Shown here piece after piece: positions 19,670 to 27,731 of a stretch of DNA of 43,845 nucleotides; positions within the stretch are counted from its first letter, which is position 1, and every line of letters begins with the position of its first letter. The notes below the pieces were generated by a model. The model did no database searches. It was given only the letters and a program-made list of their open reading frames with translations, and was not told the DNA's origin. Both the position numbers and the translations under genes were made by a program. The DNA lies in assembly GCF_000381745.1 (NCBI RefSeq), contig NZ_KB907006.1, positions 1 through 43,845 of the forward strand, in the 5' to 3' direction. Source of the stretch: Psychromonas ossibalaenae ATCC BAA-1528 (lineage in GTDB: Bacteria > Pseudomonadota > Gammaproteobacteria > Enterobacterales > Psychromonadaceae).

Positions 19670-20716
19670 CTATTCCTGCTCTTTAATTATCTGATCAAAC
19701 ATCGTGGTAACTGACTTAATGGATATCTGCTGCATTGCATCCGTATCTTTGACCCGTGCACGCCATGGAAGCTCATTAATTGTTTTACCTGTCTGTCTGC
19801 TGATCAGCTGTTCATAAACACTGACAACATGATTTAATTGTGTGTACGGGCCGGTACGTTTAGGGTTGTGATGGGCGTATAAACCAATAACCGGTGTATT
19901 AACCATGGTGGCCATATGAGTCGGTCCGGTATCCGGTGCTAGTAAAATATCTGCCTGCTGGATTAATGCAACAAGCTCAATCAAGGTGGTCTTCCCGATT
20001 AAGTTTGTGGCCTGCTGCTGCGTATTATTAACAATCTGCTCTGCTATTGTTTTTTCCAATGTGGTTGGCGCGCCGCAGATTAAAACTTGATACCCCTGCT
20101 TGAGAGCATGATTTGCAGCTGCACTATAACCTTCAACAGTCCAGTTTTTATAAGCTTTACTGGCTGCCGGGCTGATAATAAAGGTCGGTTTGTTATCAAT
20201 AAGTAATTTTGCTTTTTGTCTGCTTTCTGCCGGTAACTGCAGCTCCCACTTTACCGTTAAATCCTGTACACCGAGTCTTTTTGCAAAAGCCATAAAACCA
20301 TCCAGTACGTGTGATGATTTAGCCGTGTCGATTTTTTTGTTAGTAAATAACCACTGACCGTCTTTCGCTCGTGCTTTATCAAATCCAAGTTTAATCTTCG
20401 CTTTAATCATTAAACTGACCAGACTGGAGCGCAAAGCCGCCTGCATATGCAGAAGGGCGTCAAAGCGATGATTTTTTAACTGTTTTCGTAACTGAAAATA
20501 CGCTTTCCAGCCTAGTTTCTTATCAAAACTGATCACTTCAATATTCGCGAGGTTTTGTACTAATTGTGCTTCTAACTTTCCCGTTACCCAGGTTATTTTA
20601 GTTTCCGGCCATTGTCTTTGAATTGCCTGCACACAGGCAATTGCATGGCAGACATCGCCAATGGCACTAAGGCGCAAAATGCAGATTGATTTAGGTGCGA
20701 AGGTGAATAATGGCAT
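19670..20716 (-). CDS. opsX: OpsX-like LPS heptosyltransferase I (GT9)
   Basis: A 348-residue GT9 protein whose N-terminus FAPKSICILRLSAIGDVCHA and following WPETKITWVTGKLEA resemble Haemophilus OpsX, which adds the first heptose to phosphorylated Kdo-lipid A. Later motifs are FIISPAASKAYKNW, VLICGAPTT and LLAPDTGPTHMAT. The frame runs upstream to 20800 with a hydrophobic extension. I chose the ATG at 20716 because it starts the conserved domain and has an AGG ribosome site. The neighbouring divergent kdkA makes the phospho-Kdo acceptor used by this type of enzyme, which supports the assignment. Confidence 0.82.
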   Translation of the reverse strand: MPLFTFAPKSICILRLSAIGDVCHAIACVQAIQRQWPETKITWVTGKLEAQLVQNLANIEVISFDKKLGWKAYFQLRKQLKNHRFDALLHMQAALRSSLVSLMIKAKIKLGFDKARAKDGQWLFTNKKIDTAKSSHVLDGFMAFAKRLGVQDLTVKWELQLPAESRQKAKLLIDNKPTFIISPAASKAYKNWTVEGYSAAANHALKQGYQVLICGAPTTLEKTIAEQIVNNTQQQATNLIGKTTLIELVALIQQADILLAPDTGPTHMATMVNTPVIGLYAHHNPKRTGPYTQLNHVVSVYEQLISRQTGKTINELPWRARVKDTDAMQQISIKSVTTMFDQIIKEQE

Positions 20717-20822
20717 AAAAAACCTATTAAAAGAAAAGTTGAGTAACAAGTGCGACATTATGCAAAGGACGATTGCTAATGTAAAATAACAGACCTTCAT
20801 TTATCCAAATAAAGTCATAAAT

Positions 20823-21524
20823 GTGAAAATTAATAAATTAAACAAACAAATCTGTCTTTTTAACAGCGATACTTTTTCTGCTTCGCTTTTTGAGCTTGAT
20901 TACCTGCAGGGTAATAATCTGATAACAGGCAGTTCCGTTGGACGTGGGACAACCTGGTTTTTTCAGCATCAACAGAAAAAATATGTATTACGCCATTATT
21001 ATCGCGGCGGCTTAATCGGAAAAATTAATCCGGATAATTTCCTGTATTGCGGTTTAAAAAATACACGCGCTTATAAAGAGTTCTCTTTATTAGAAAAGAT
21101 GTCGCAATTAGGTTTACCTATCCCGCAGCCCTATGCCGGCCGTATTACAAAAAAAAACCTGTTTTATCAGGCGGATTTGATTATTGAACTAATTGAAGGT
21201 GCTGAGGATTTAGTGGCTGTTTTAAGCAGACAGGTAATCAGCGAACTGCAGTGGTTAGAAATAGGCCGGGTAATTCGTTTATTTCATGATAATAATATTT
21301 ACCACAGCGATATGAACAGTCACAACATCATGCTGGATGATTCAGATAAAGTCTGGTTAATTGATTTTGATAAATGTGCGCAGAGAACTGCTGGCGCTTG
21401 GAAAGAGCAAACCTTAGCGCGTTTATTACGCTCTTTCCGTAAAGAAAAAACAAAAAACAGTCACTTTAACTGGTCAGAGCAATACTGGGAATTTTTGATG
21501 ATAGGTTACCAACAGACTAATTAG
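20823..21524 (+). CDS. kdkA: 3-deoxy-D-manno-octulosonic acid kinase KdkA
   Basis: KdkA phosphorylates the Kdo residue of Kdo-lipid A at O-4 in organisms that carry a single Kdo, such as Haemophilus and Vibrio. The 233-residue protein has a protein-kinase-like fold. YVLRHYYRGGLIGK (about 54-67) contains the ATP-site lysine region. YHSDMNSHNIMLD (about 160-172) is the catalytic loop with D163 and N168, and VWLIDFDK carries the metal aspartate D181. The start is GTG at 20823 with only a weak ribosome site. It is divergent from the opsX-like gene and convergent with a GT2 gene. Confidence 0.93.
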   Translation: MKINKLNKQICLFNSDTFSASLFELDYLQGNNLITGSSVGRGTTWFFQHQQKKYVLRHYYRGGLIGKINPDNFLYCGLKNTRAYKEFSLLEKMSQLGLPIPQPYAGRITKKNLFYQADLIIELIEGAEDLVAVLSRQVISELQWLEIGRVIRLFHDNNIYHSDMNSHNIMLDDSDKVWLIDFDKCAQRTAGAWKEQTLARLLRSFRKEKTKNSHFNWSEQYWEFLMIGYQQTN

Positions 21525-21531
21525 CTGTGTT

Positions 21532-22323
21532 TTATAATATACCATTGTCACAGCGCATTTTTCCTGCTTTTCTTTTTCGCTGTAAATGCAGTTCGGCTTC
21601 TTTTGATTCTTTTTTTTCAATGTGGAACAGGTGATATAGTGCGCAGCGGCCCAGTACGGTTTGACTAGTTAAGCCGTATTTAGCTAATCTCCATTCTAAA
21701 TCCGTTTCTTCAAAGCCGTAACCTTGAAAGTCATTATCAAAACCATTTACACTTAATAATGCATCACGGCTAACCCCCATATTGGCGCCGATTGCTTTTC
21801 TTGGTTTTTTATTCCATATTTTACATATGCAAGCTGGAAACCTAATCCCAATTTCAGGGCGTTTAAGACCTTTTACAGCAGACTGGAAAATTAACCAGAA
21901 TGGATTTTCAAGACGTTGAAGAGCAATCTTGTTATTTCTTAGGGCATCGGAAACTGGCGGGTAAAGATCGACTCTTCGGCCGATAATTAACTTATTCTTA
22001 TGAAGGACTCTTTTGTAATCAGCTACAAAGTTTACAGATGGGATACAGTCATTATCAGTCAGGATAATATAATCGGCTACGCTTGTTTCTATTCCTTTAT
22101 TGACTATTTTAGCTTTTCGAAAACCTGCATCAGCCTGCCATAGATGACGTATATTAAGACCCAGTTCAAGGTATACAGATACTAATGATTTAACAGAATC
22201 TCTTGAACCGTCATCGGCAATGCATAATGAAAAATTAGAATCACTTTGATTTAAATACGCATCAAAGACCAGTTTCATATCTTTAATATTGTTATATGTA
22301 GCCATTATGATTTCAACATTCAT
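21532..22323 (-). CDS. Glycosyltransferase family 2, core/outer-core type
   Basis: A 263-residue inverting GT-A glycosyltransferase with VEIIMATYNN at the N-terminus, LCIADDGSRD, the nucleotide-sugar motif ILTDNDCIP (near 95), and a C-terminal GYGFEETDLEWRL acid/base region like that of galactosyltransferase-type GT2/GT7C domains. It is clearly related to the protein at 26863-27681 (shared ADAGFRK/EDKGFRK, NDCIP/GDCIP, GRRVDL/GRRADL). It lies 63 bases after waaA on the same strand. The sugar transferred cannot be told from sequence. Confidence 0.85.
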   Translation of the reverse strand: MNVEIIMATYNNIKDMKLVFDAYLNQSDSNFSLCIADDGSRDSVKSLVSVYLELGLNIRHLWQADAGFRKAKIVNKGIETSVADYIILTDNDCIPSVNFVADYKRVLHKNKLIIGRRVDLYPPVSDALRNNKIALQRLENPFWLIFQSAVKGLKRPEIGIRFPACICKIWNKKPRKAIGANMGVSRDALLSVNGFDNDFQGYGFEETDLEWRLAKYGLTSQTVLGRCALYHLFHIEKKESKEAELHLQRKRKAGKMRCDNGIL

Positions 22324-22386
22324 TATATTTTCTCTTTAAATCTAAGTTCTATTTTTAATTAGCTAAGGTCTTAATTGTATGAAAAA

Positions 22387-23655
22387 TCAGACAAATTCAG
22401 GTAAAAACTCAATCGATTTTTTGATGGCACCTTTGTTGCTATTAACCACCTGAACAGCAGCTTCTCCCTGCTGCATTCGTAATTCTGGATCATTAAGCAG
22501 TTTCTGCAGCTGGGCTGTTATCTGGCCGCTGTCTGCGCAGATTGTACAGGATTTATTATTAATAAGCTGTTTGGTAATATCGGTGAAGTTATAATAACTC
22601 GGGCCGCTCAATATCGGTTTTGCCAGTGCTGCGGGTTCAAGTACGTTATGTCCGCCGACTTTATCGCCGATTAAGCTGCCCGCCATAAAGCAGATGTCGG
22701 CTGCTTGAATTAAGCTCAGCATCTCACCCATGGTATCACCTAGATAAACCTGTGTAGATTTTTCAATAGACGCCTTACCTGAGCGGCTGGTGGTATTAAA
22801 GCCGCTCTCTTGACTTAGCTTAAACATCGAAGCAAAACGTTCTGGGTGCCTTGGTACAAGAATAAGCAGTGCTTCTGGCTGTGTTGTTAATAATGATTTA
22901 TGCGCATCGAAAAGTTGTTCATCTTCACCCGGATGAGTGCTTGCTGCAATCCAAACCGGTCGTTTACTGCCTATTTGTTTTCTAAGTTCAACGCCTTTAT
23001 TTATATCAGCCTTAGAGATATTAATATCAAACTTGATAGACCCGGTGACTTTGACTCTATCACTTTCAATACCTAGTTTTTGAAAGCGTAAAGCATCATC
23101 CTTCGTCTGACACAAAATCTGCGTGATGTTTTCTGATAATAAGTTAAAAACGCCCTGTACTTTGGCGTAACGGGAACGGGAACGCTCTGATAAGCGCGCA
23201 TTAACAATAGTTATGGGAATGTTAGCTTCTGCTGCCGCACTAAGTGTATTCGGCCATAGCTCTGTTTCCATTATAAGAAGCTGCTGCGGCTGTATTATTT
23301 TGATGAAACGTTTTATCGCGAAGCTAAAATCCAGAGGCATATATCGATGTTCGACTAGCGGTCCTAATTTAGCCGCCTGCTCCGCACCTGTGCTGGTTGT
23401 TGTTGTGATTAAAATATTCTGCTCAGGATGTTCTGCTTTAATTTTTTTTATCAGCGGAATAGTGGCAATCACTTCTCCAACAGATACAGCATGTATCCAG
23501 ATAGCAGGTTTCTTTGAATTTAAAGCCGGTGTATAGCCAAAGTGCTCTTTCCAGCGCGGACCAATGGATGGTTTACCATCTTTCTTTTTATATAAGGAAT
23601 AGAGAAATACGGGGGCAATGAACAGTAATACAAGTGAATAGATAAATTTAAGCAT
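22387..23655 (-). CDS. waaA: Kdo transferase WaaA
   Basis: WaaA transfers Kdo from CMP-Kdo to lipid IVA at the inner face of the cytoplasmic membrane. The protein (422 residues from ATG 23655; a TTG at 23664 would add three) has an N-terminal membrane anchor. It then has the domain-1 motifs GPRWKEHFG, IWIHAVSVGEV, ILITTTTSTG and the METELWPN segment. The C-terminal CMP-Kdo site includes GSIKFD, AASTHPGEDE and GGHNVLEPAALAKP. Since kdkA is present this enzyme is probably monofunctional (one Kdo), as in Haemophilus; that is inference. Confidence 0.95.
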   Translation of the reverse strand: MLKFIYSLVLLFIAPVFLYSLYKKKDGKPSIGPRWKEHFGYTPALNSKKPAIWIHAVSVGEVIATIPLIKKIKAEHPEQNILITTTTSTGAEQAAKLGPLVEHRYMPLDFSFAIKRFIKIIQPQQLLIMETELWPNTLSAAAEANIPITIVNARLSERSRSRYAKVQGVFNLLSENITQILCQTKDDALRFQKLGIESDRVKVTGSIKFDINISKADINKGVELRKQIGSKRPVWIAASTHPGEDEQLFDAHKSLLTTQPEALLILVPRHPERFASMFKLSQESGFNTTSRSGKASIEKSTQVYLGDTMGEMLSLIQAADICFMAGSLIGDKVGGHNVLEPAALAKPILSGPSYYNFTDITKQLINNKSCTICADSGQITAQLQKLLNDPELRMQQGEAAVQVVNSNKGAIKKSIEFLPEFV

Positions 23656-23819
23656 GGGATTCAAAGAGAAATGAAAAGTTAGTTACAGTATACTTTCTAA
23701 AATATAAATTATTAATTTTTATTACTGCCTTTTGCTGATTATTAGAAGCACTGTTAATTATTAGTCAATGAAACGGGCAATGATTGAAGAACACTGCAAA
23801 TTAAAGTATTTGTAATTAA

Positions 23820-23896
23820 TTTACAAACGCACGGCAAGGCGGGATTATATCGACTGACTGTTTTAAACCGCTCTGGTTAACTAGCGGTAAAGTGCC
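23820..23896 (+). promoter_or_regulatory. Promoter plus JUMPStart/ops-like element of the outer-core block
   Basis: In the 354-base gap between waaA and the next GT9 gene, a TTTACA -35 (23820-23825) and a GATTAT -10 (23843-23848) lie 17 bases apart. Just downstream, GCTCTGGTTAA (23870-23880) and AGCGGTAAAGTG (23883-23894) resemble the JUMPStart consensus and its ops core GGCGGTAGnnTG; the core matches at 9 of 12 against the E. coli form. An inverted repeat ACCGCT / AGCGGT (23867-23872, 23883-23888) spans it. RfaH uses ops elements to antiterminate LPS operons. The role here is inferred, and rfaH itself is not in the window. Confidence 0.42.
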
Positions 23897-23920
23897 CTCT
23901 TAAAGGAGAGCCCGGTTGTT

Positions 23921-23983
23921 ATGCCTGACACTATTCTTTATGGGAAAATGTGTAGATGTACAACAGCCGGTTGTTGTATTTAA
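23921..23983 (+). CDS. Possible 20-residue leader peptide with overlapping hairpin
   Basis: A 20-codon frame (MPDTILYGKMCRCTTAGCCI) begins 12 bases after a strong AAAGGAG site and stops 26 bases before the GT9 start. A perfect inverted repeat TACAACA / TGTTGTA (23959-23978) lies inside its 3' end, and CCGGTTGTT is repeated at 23912 and 23967. Four of the twenty residues are cysteine. The combination of ribosome site, short ORF and hairpin resembles an attenuation leader, but chance is not excluded. Confidence 0.28.
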   Translation: MPDTILYGKMCRCTTAGCCI

Positions 23984-24009
23984 TAAATAGAAGATTTTAA
24001 GAGAAGTTT

Positions 24010-25149
24010 ATGAAAAAATTTGCAAGTAAAGTTAATCGTATTTTTCAGGACGCTACGCGCCCTAAACGGTTAGCTTTTGGGAAATGGTGCCGGGATCGTA
24101 AAGAAAGTGTTTTAACTGATGCGCATGAGATTATTTCCCGTAATAACCTTATTGAAGAACTAAACATCAAGTCGGTTTTATTTTTAAGATGTGATGGAAA
24201 AATCGGAGATATGGTTATCAATACTCTGATGTTTCGAGAGCTTAAAAAAAATAATCCAGACGTACGAACTGGCCTTGTGGTCAAGGGGATTGCAAAAGAT
24301 ATTATAGCGATGAATCCTTATATCGATCGTATCTATGATTATTCAAGTTCCTCTTCAAAAATAAAAAAATTAGCGGCAGAAATAAAATCAGATGCATACG
24401 ATCTAGTCATCGATTTTACAGAAGTGCCGCGTGTTAAACAGATGATGTTTATCAAGCAGTGTGCAGGAAAGTATAATTTTGGAATTAATAAACTCGACTG
24501 GAATTTGTTTGATTTAAGTCTGCCTTACGAAGACGCTGATCATCATATCAGCAATAAGTATGGGGCTGTTTTAACAACACTTGGAGTACAGGATGTAGAT
24601 TTAAGTTATGACATTCACTTACCTGAAGAAAGGGTGCGTATAGCGGAAGAATTTAGAAGCCGTATCAGTGAACGTCATTTGCTTGTTATCAATCCCTATG
24701 GAGCCAGTAAGCATAGAACTTTAAATATAGAAACTGTCAAATCTATTGTAGATGGACTGATCGAAATACCGGATGTTGCGGTCACATTTGTATTCTCTCC
24801 TGACAAAAGAGAAAAGCTTAAAAAACTAAGCGAATCTTATGATAGTAAAGTGTATTTCAATTCAAACCTGAGTGGAATAGTAGACACGACCGCGATCATT
24901 AAGTGTGCCGATCTTGTTATTAGTCCGGATACCTCAATTGTTCATATTGCGGTAGCATTTGATAAAAAAATGGTCGCTATTTATAGAGGTGGTCATGGAA
25001 ATAATGCCAAACTGTGGGGGCCGGGCTCTAAAAAAGTGAAACAAGTATTTTCAGAGCCGAATAATAAAGCTGGTGAAGAGTCTGATATTAATAACTTTGA
25101 TATCAACAATCTATTAATGGAGGTTAAAAAAGTACTGGTTGACCGTTAA
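24010..25149 (+). CDS. Glycosyltransferase family 9 (heptosyltransferase-like)
   Basis: A 379-residue GT9 protein with a 50-residue basic N-terminal extension before the family loop SVLFLRCDGKIGDMVINTLM. Further motifs are LLVINPYGASKHRTL, VTFVFSPDK and the late LVISPDTSIVHIAVAF nucleotide-sugar signature. The GASKHR/GHGN pattern differs from WaaF and WaaC, so its sugar may not be heptose. It is the first gene after the ops-like element, and a decayed copy of part of it lies downstream at 25397-25499. Probably followed in one unit by the ligase-like and GT2 genes. Confidence 0.85.
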   Translation: MKKFASKVNRIFQDATRPKRLAFGKWCRDRKESVLTDAHEIISRNNLIEELNIKSVLFLRCDGKIGDMVINTLMFRELKKNNPDVRTGLVVKGIAKDIIAMNPYIDRIYDYSSSSSKIKKLAAEIKSDAYDLVIDFTEVPRVKQMMFIKQCAGKYNFGINKLDWNLFDLSLPYEDADHHISNKYGAVLTTLGVQDVDLSYDIHLPEERVRIAEEFRSRISERHLLVINPYGASKHRTLNIETVKSIVDGLIEIPDVAVTFVFSPDKREKLKKLSESYDSKVYFNSNLSGIVDTTAIIKCADLVISPDTSIVHIAVAFDKKMVAIYRGGHGNNAKLWGPGSKKVKQVFSEPNNKAGEESDINNFDINNLLMEVKKVLVDR

Positions 25150-25655
25150 GCTGCTTTAGTTATAGCTTCTATTGTTTTATCGAGGGACTGGAGTGGCGGA
25201 TCCGCATTGAACACTATTCTATGACAGATGCTTAACGGGAAGGGCGAAAAGGTTTGGTAGAATAAAATATAGCAACGGATGGCGTATGCGTTACAATAGC
25301 AAGGTTACGTGCTCTAGTGGTGGTTGATATGGCAGAGTTAGCTTGTGAAAAATGGCAGTTAGATGCAAAGAACCTACTCTAATGAATAGTTATTATATTA
25401 TTTCCTCTCATAATATTGTTGATGAGTTAAATATCAAATCAATTATTTTTCAAAGTGTATGGAAAAATCGAAGATAGGATTATTGATACTTTTATGTTCG
25501 GCGTCTAACATAAAGGATTTCGTCATCAAATTGACAATCTGAGTCAAAAAGTGAAGCTCGCTGACGCAAGACTTAAAGATAGGGCTGAGACTCACTTTAG
25601 TGGTGAGAAAAATAGTGACAGTTTATAAAAATTAAAAAAAGGCATATAAAAAGCA
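25150..25655 (+). other. 506-base region of decayed coding DNA
   Basis: No intact gene. It contains a GT9 remnant (25397-25499, listed separately). A short open segment at about 25511-25628 would encode 38 charged residues including HQIDNLSQKVKLADARLK and end in TAA; I do not recognise it, though it looks coiled-coil-like. The first 230 bases hold another unrecognised open stretch (ending about 25379). The whole block looks like the remains of one or more deleted core or mobile genes. Confidence 0.5.
25397..25499 (+). pseudogene. Remnant of a family-9 glycosyltransferase
   Basis: The translated fragments IISSHNIVDELNIKSIIF and, one frame over, YGKIEDRIIDTFMF align with residues about 40-77 of the neighbouring GT9 protein (IISRNNLIEELNIKSVLF..DGKIGDMVINTLMF). 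DNA similarity is obvious by eye. A frame change occurs between the two parts, and nothing recognisable of the remaining two thirds of the gene is left. It implies an old duplication of a GT9 gene followed by deletion, or recombination during exchange of the outer-core block. Confidence 0.75.
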
Positions 25656-26870
25656 ATGAAACATCTGGTAAACGTTAATTTTTTTGAGAAATGCATTGTT
25701 ATTTTCTTTGGTTTTTCTGTCTTTACGTCAAAAGCGGGTTTAAATATATCTGTCGCATTACTCTTTATCCTTTTTGCTTATTTATTCATAAGTAATAAAA
25801 ATTACCGGGCCAAAATAGCGAATAATAAGATCTTTATTTTATCCATTTCGCTGTATATTATCGGCCTGCTATCAACGCTCATTTATCCATCTAACTCAGC
25901 AGATACGATCTACTTTGCCCGTAAAGCCGTTTTTCTATTAGTCATTCCTTGTCTATTTATGATCAACATGAATGCAGAGAATAAGAGCCTGGCAATAAAG
26001 TCGTTATGTGCCGGGTTTCTGGTCGCAGTTGTTAATGTTGCTTATCATGCATATAACCTTGGTGTCTGGGATGGAGAAAGAATCACTAGCTTTTTCGATG
26101 TCGGCCGCTGGTCTGAAATGCTTACCTACTTCCTAGTGTTTTTATTACCTCTAGCATTAGATAACAAGGAGAAAAAACAGAAAAAAATTATCTACCTTTT
26201 ATTGATAGTTATCGGATATGTCTGCCTTATCCTAAGCGGATCGAGAGGTGGAATGCTGGCATCGCTCATGGTAACGGTCTTGTACTTAGTTGTTTACAAG
26301 CGAGATGTGTTGCTGAAGTTGTCCGCAGTATTATTAGTCGTATTGCCTCTCTTGATGTTCATCTTTCCATCAAAAGTCAATGTAGTAGAAAACAGAATAG
26401 GCAGTATCACAAATACAACAACAAATAAATCTAACTCTGCACGAATTAAAATGTGGGAGTCCGGATATTTATTCGCTATTGATAACCTGAAGAACAATCC
26501 AGCTGCGTTTTTCTTTGGCAGTGGGCCTATTAACTTCGAACGAGAGTACAGTACATATATTAATAGCGTAAACAAGAATATACTGAGTGACTATCCAGAA
26601 TTTTCTTTTCGTGATAACCACAATGGTATTCTGGATGCGACTAACAAACTTGGTATCGTCTATGAAATAATGTTCTTAGTACTAATAGCACTCATCACCA
26701 GGCAGATCATGAAAGGCAGCCCCAGCATTAAACATTCGGGGTTAAATGTCATTGCCGCCTTTTTTATTATTGGTATGTTTTATACTAACCAGCTTGAGTA
26801 TCAAACCATCTGCTTTTTCTATTTAATATCTATTTGCCTACCAAGCCTACCGGAGAGAATTCATGCTTAA
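25656..26870 (+). CDS. waaL: O-antigen ligase-like membrane protein (WaaL/Wzy_C family)
   Basis: A 404-residue protein with about ten to twelve membrane helices and one large periplasmic loop (about 240-335) ahead of the last helices, the layout of O-antigen ligases. The motif LSGSRGGMLASL (about 194-205) provides the conserved arginine, and RDNHNGILD (about 326-334) holds the histidine seen in the catalytic loop of the family. It would join undecaprenyl-linked polymer to lipid A-core at the periplasmic face. Wzy polymerases share the fold, but location among core genes favours WaaL. The last eight bases overlap the following GT2 gene, implying coupled translation. Confidence 0.8.
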   Translation: MKHLVNVNFFEKCIVIFFGFSVFTSKAGLNISVALLFILFAYLFISNKNYRAKIANNKIFILSISLYIIGLLSTLIYPSNSADTIYFARKAVFLLVIPCLFMINMNAENKSLAIKSLCAGFLVAVVNVAYHAYNLGVWDGERITSFFDVGRWSEMLTYFLVFLLPLALDNKEKKQKKIIYLLLIVIGYVCLILSGSRGGMLASLMVTVLYLVVYKRDVLLKLSAVLLVVLPLLMFIFPSKVNVVENRIGSITNTTTNKSNSARIKMWESGYLFAIDNLKNNPAAFFFGSGPINFEREYSTYINSVNKNILSDYPEFSFRDNHNGILDATNKLGIVYEIMFLVLIALITRQIMKGSPSIKHSGLNVIAAFFIIGMFYTNQLEYQTICFFYLISICLPSLPERIHA

Positions 26871-27681
26871 GGCCTGCATAATTATTGCTTTTTATAATAA
26901 TGTAACAAGTTTAAAGATGATATTAACCGCCCTGAATAATCAATATGAAAACAATTTTGAGGTTGTTATTGCTGATGATGGTTCAGCAGAAGAGAGTGTC
27001 ACCCAAGTCAAAGCGCTTTCCGGAGATTACAATTTTGCGATTCACCATGTCTGGCATGAGGATAAAGGATTCAGAAAAAATAGAATCCTTAACCAGGCTA
27101 TTTTGGTCTCACACAATGACTATCTGATCTTTATTGACGGGGACTGTATTCCGCAAGATTATTTTGTAGCTGATCATTTACTTCAGGCGGAAGAAAATAC
27201 CTGCTTAAATGGCCGCAGAGCTGATCTTTCGCCTGGTGTGAGTGATAAAATACGAGAAACTCAGCATACTGAGCCAAATAAGATTTTCAAATCTTATCGA
27301 AATTCAATTATCTGTGATTATCTGCAGGGAAAAGGGAAAAACATAGAGAAAGGGTTTCGTATTAGGCTTCAGCCTTTCTCTGCTTTCCTTAATCGCAAGA
27401 ATAAAGGATTGCTCGGCTGTAACTTCTCTGCCAACAAAGCTGATTTGTTGAAAATCAATGGATTTGATGAAAGGTATGAAGCCCCGGGTATTGGTGAAGA
27501 CAGCGATATAGAATACCGCTTAAGACTTTCTGGCGTGAAAGTAAAAAATATTTTCTTTATGGCCAATCAGATCCATCTCTATCACACAGAACTGCCCCGC
27601 TCTGCGGTCAATGAGGCATTATTTGATCAAGTGAGACAAGAAAATTCAGCCAGCACCAAATTTGGACTTAGGAAGGATTAG
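26863..27681 (+). CDS. Glycosyltransferase family 2
   Basis: A 272-residue GT2 protein with CIIIAFYNN, VVIADDGSAE, the DxD-type motif LIFIDGDCIP (near 92) and the acidic APGIGEDSDIEYRL segment near 210. It is paralogous to the GT2 at 21532-22323. The ATG overlaps the ligase-like gene by eight bases and has GGAGAG upstream. It probably adds an outer-core sugar; donor and acceptor are unknown. The next gene, waaF, is convergent. Confidence 0.85.
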   Translation: MLKACIIIAFYNNVTSLKMILTALNNQYENNFEVVIADDGSAEESVTQVKALSGDYNFAIHHVWHEDKGFRKNRILNQAILVSHNDYLIFIDGDCIPQDYFVADHLLQAEENTCLNGRRADLSPGVSDKIRETQHTEPNKIFKSYRNSIICDYLQGKGKNIEKGFRIRLQPFSAFLNRKNKGLLGCNFSANKADLLKINGFDERYEAPGIGEDSDIEYRLRLSGVKVKNIFFMANQIHLYHTELPRSAVNEALFDQVRQENSASTKFGLRKD

Positions 27682-27731
27682 CATAAGAGCACCTGTTCGC
27701 GCGAAGAGATGCTTCATATTATATTCAGCCG

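Noticed and set aside
20717..20800. N-terminal hydrophobic extension of the OpsX-like protein
   Set aside because: It looks like a signal anchor, but OpsX enzymes start at the conserved domain and a ribosome site precedes ATG 20716.
25498..25628. Possible transposase fragment after the GT9 remnant
   Set aside because: The 38-residue charged segment weakly recalls IS66 N-terminal coiled coils, but there is no diagnostic motif, so no mobile-element call was made.
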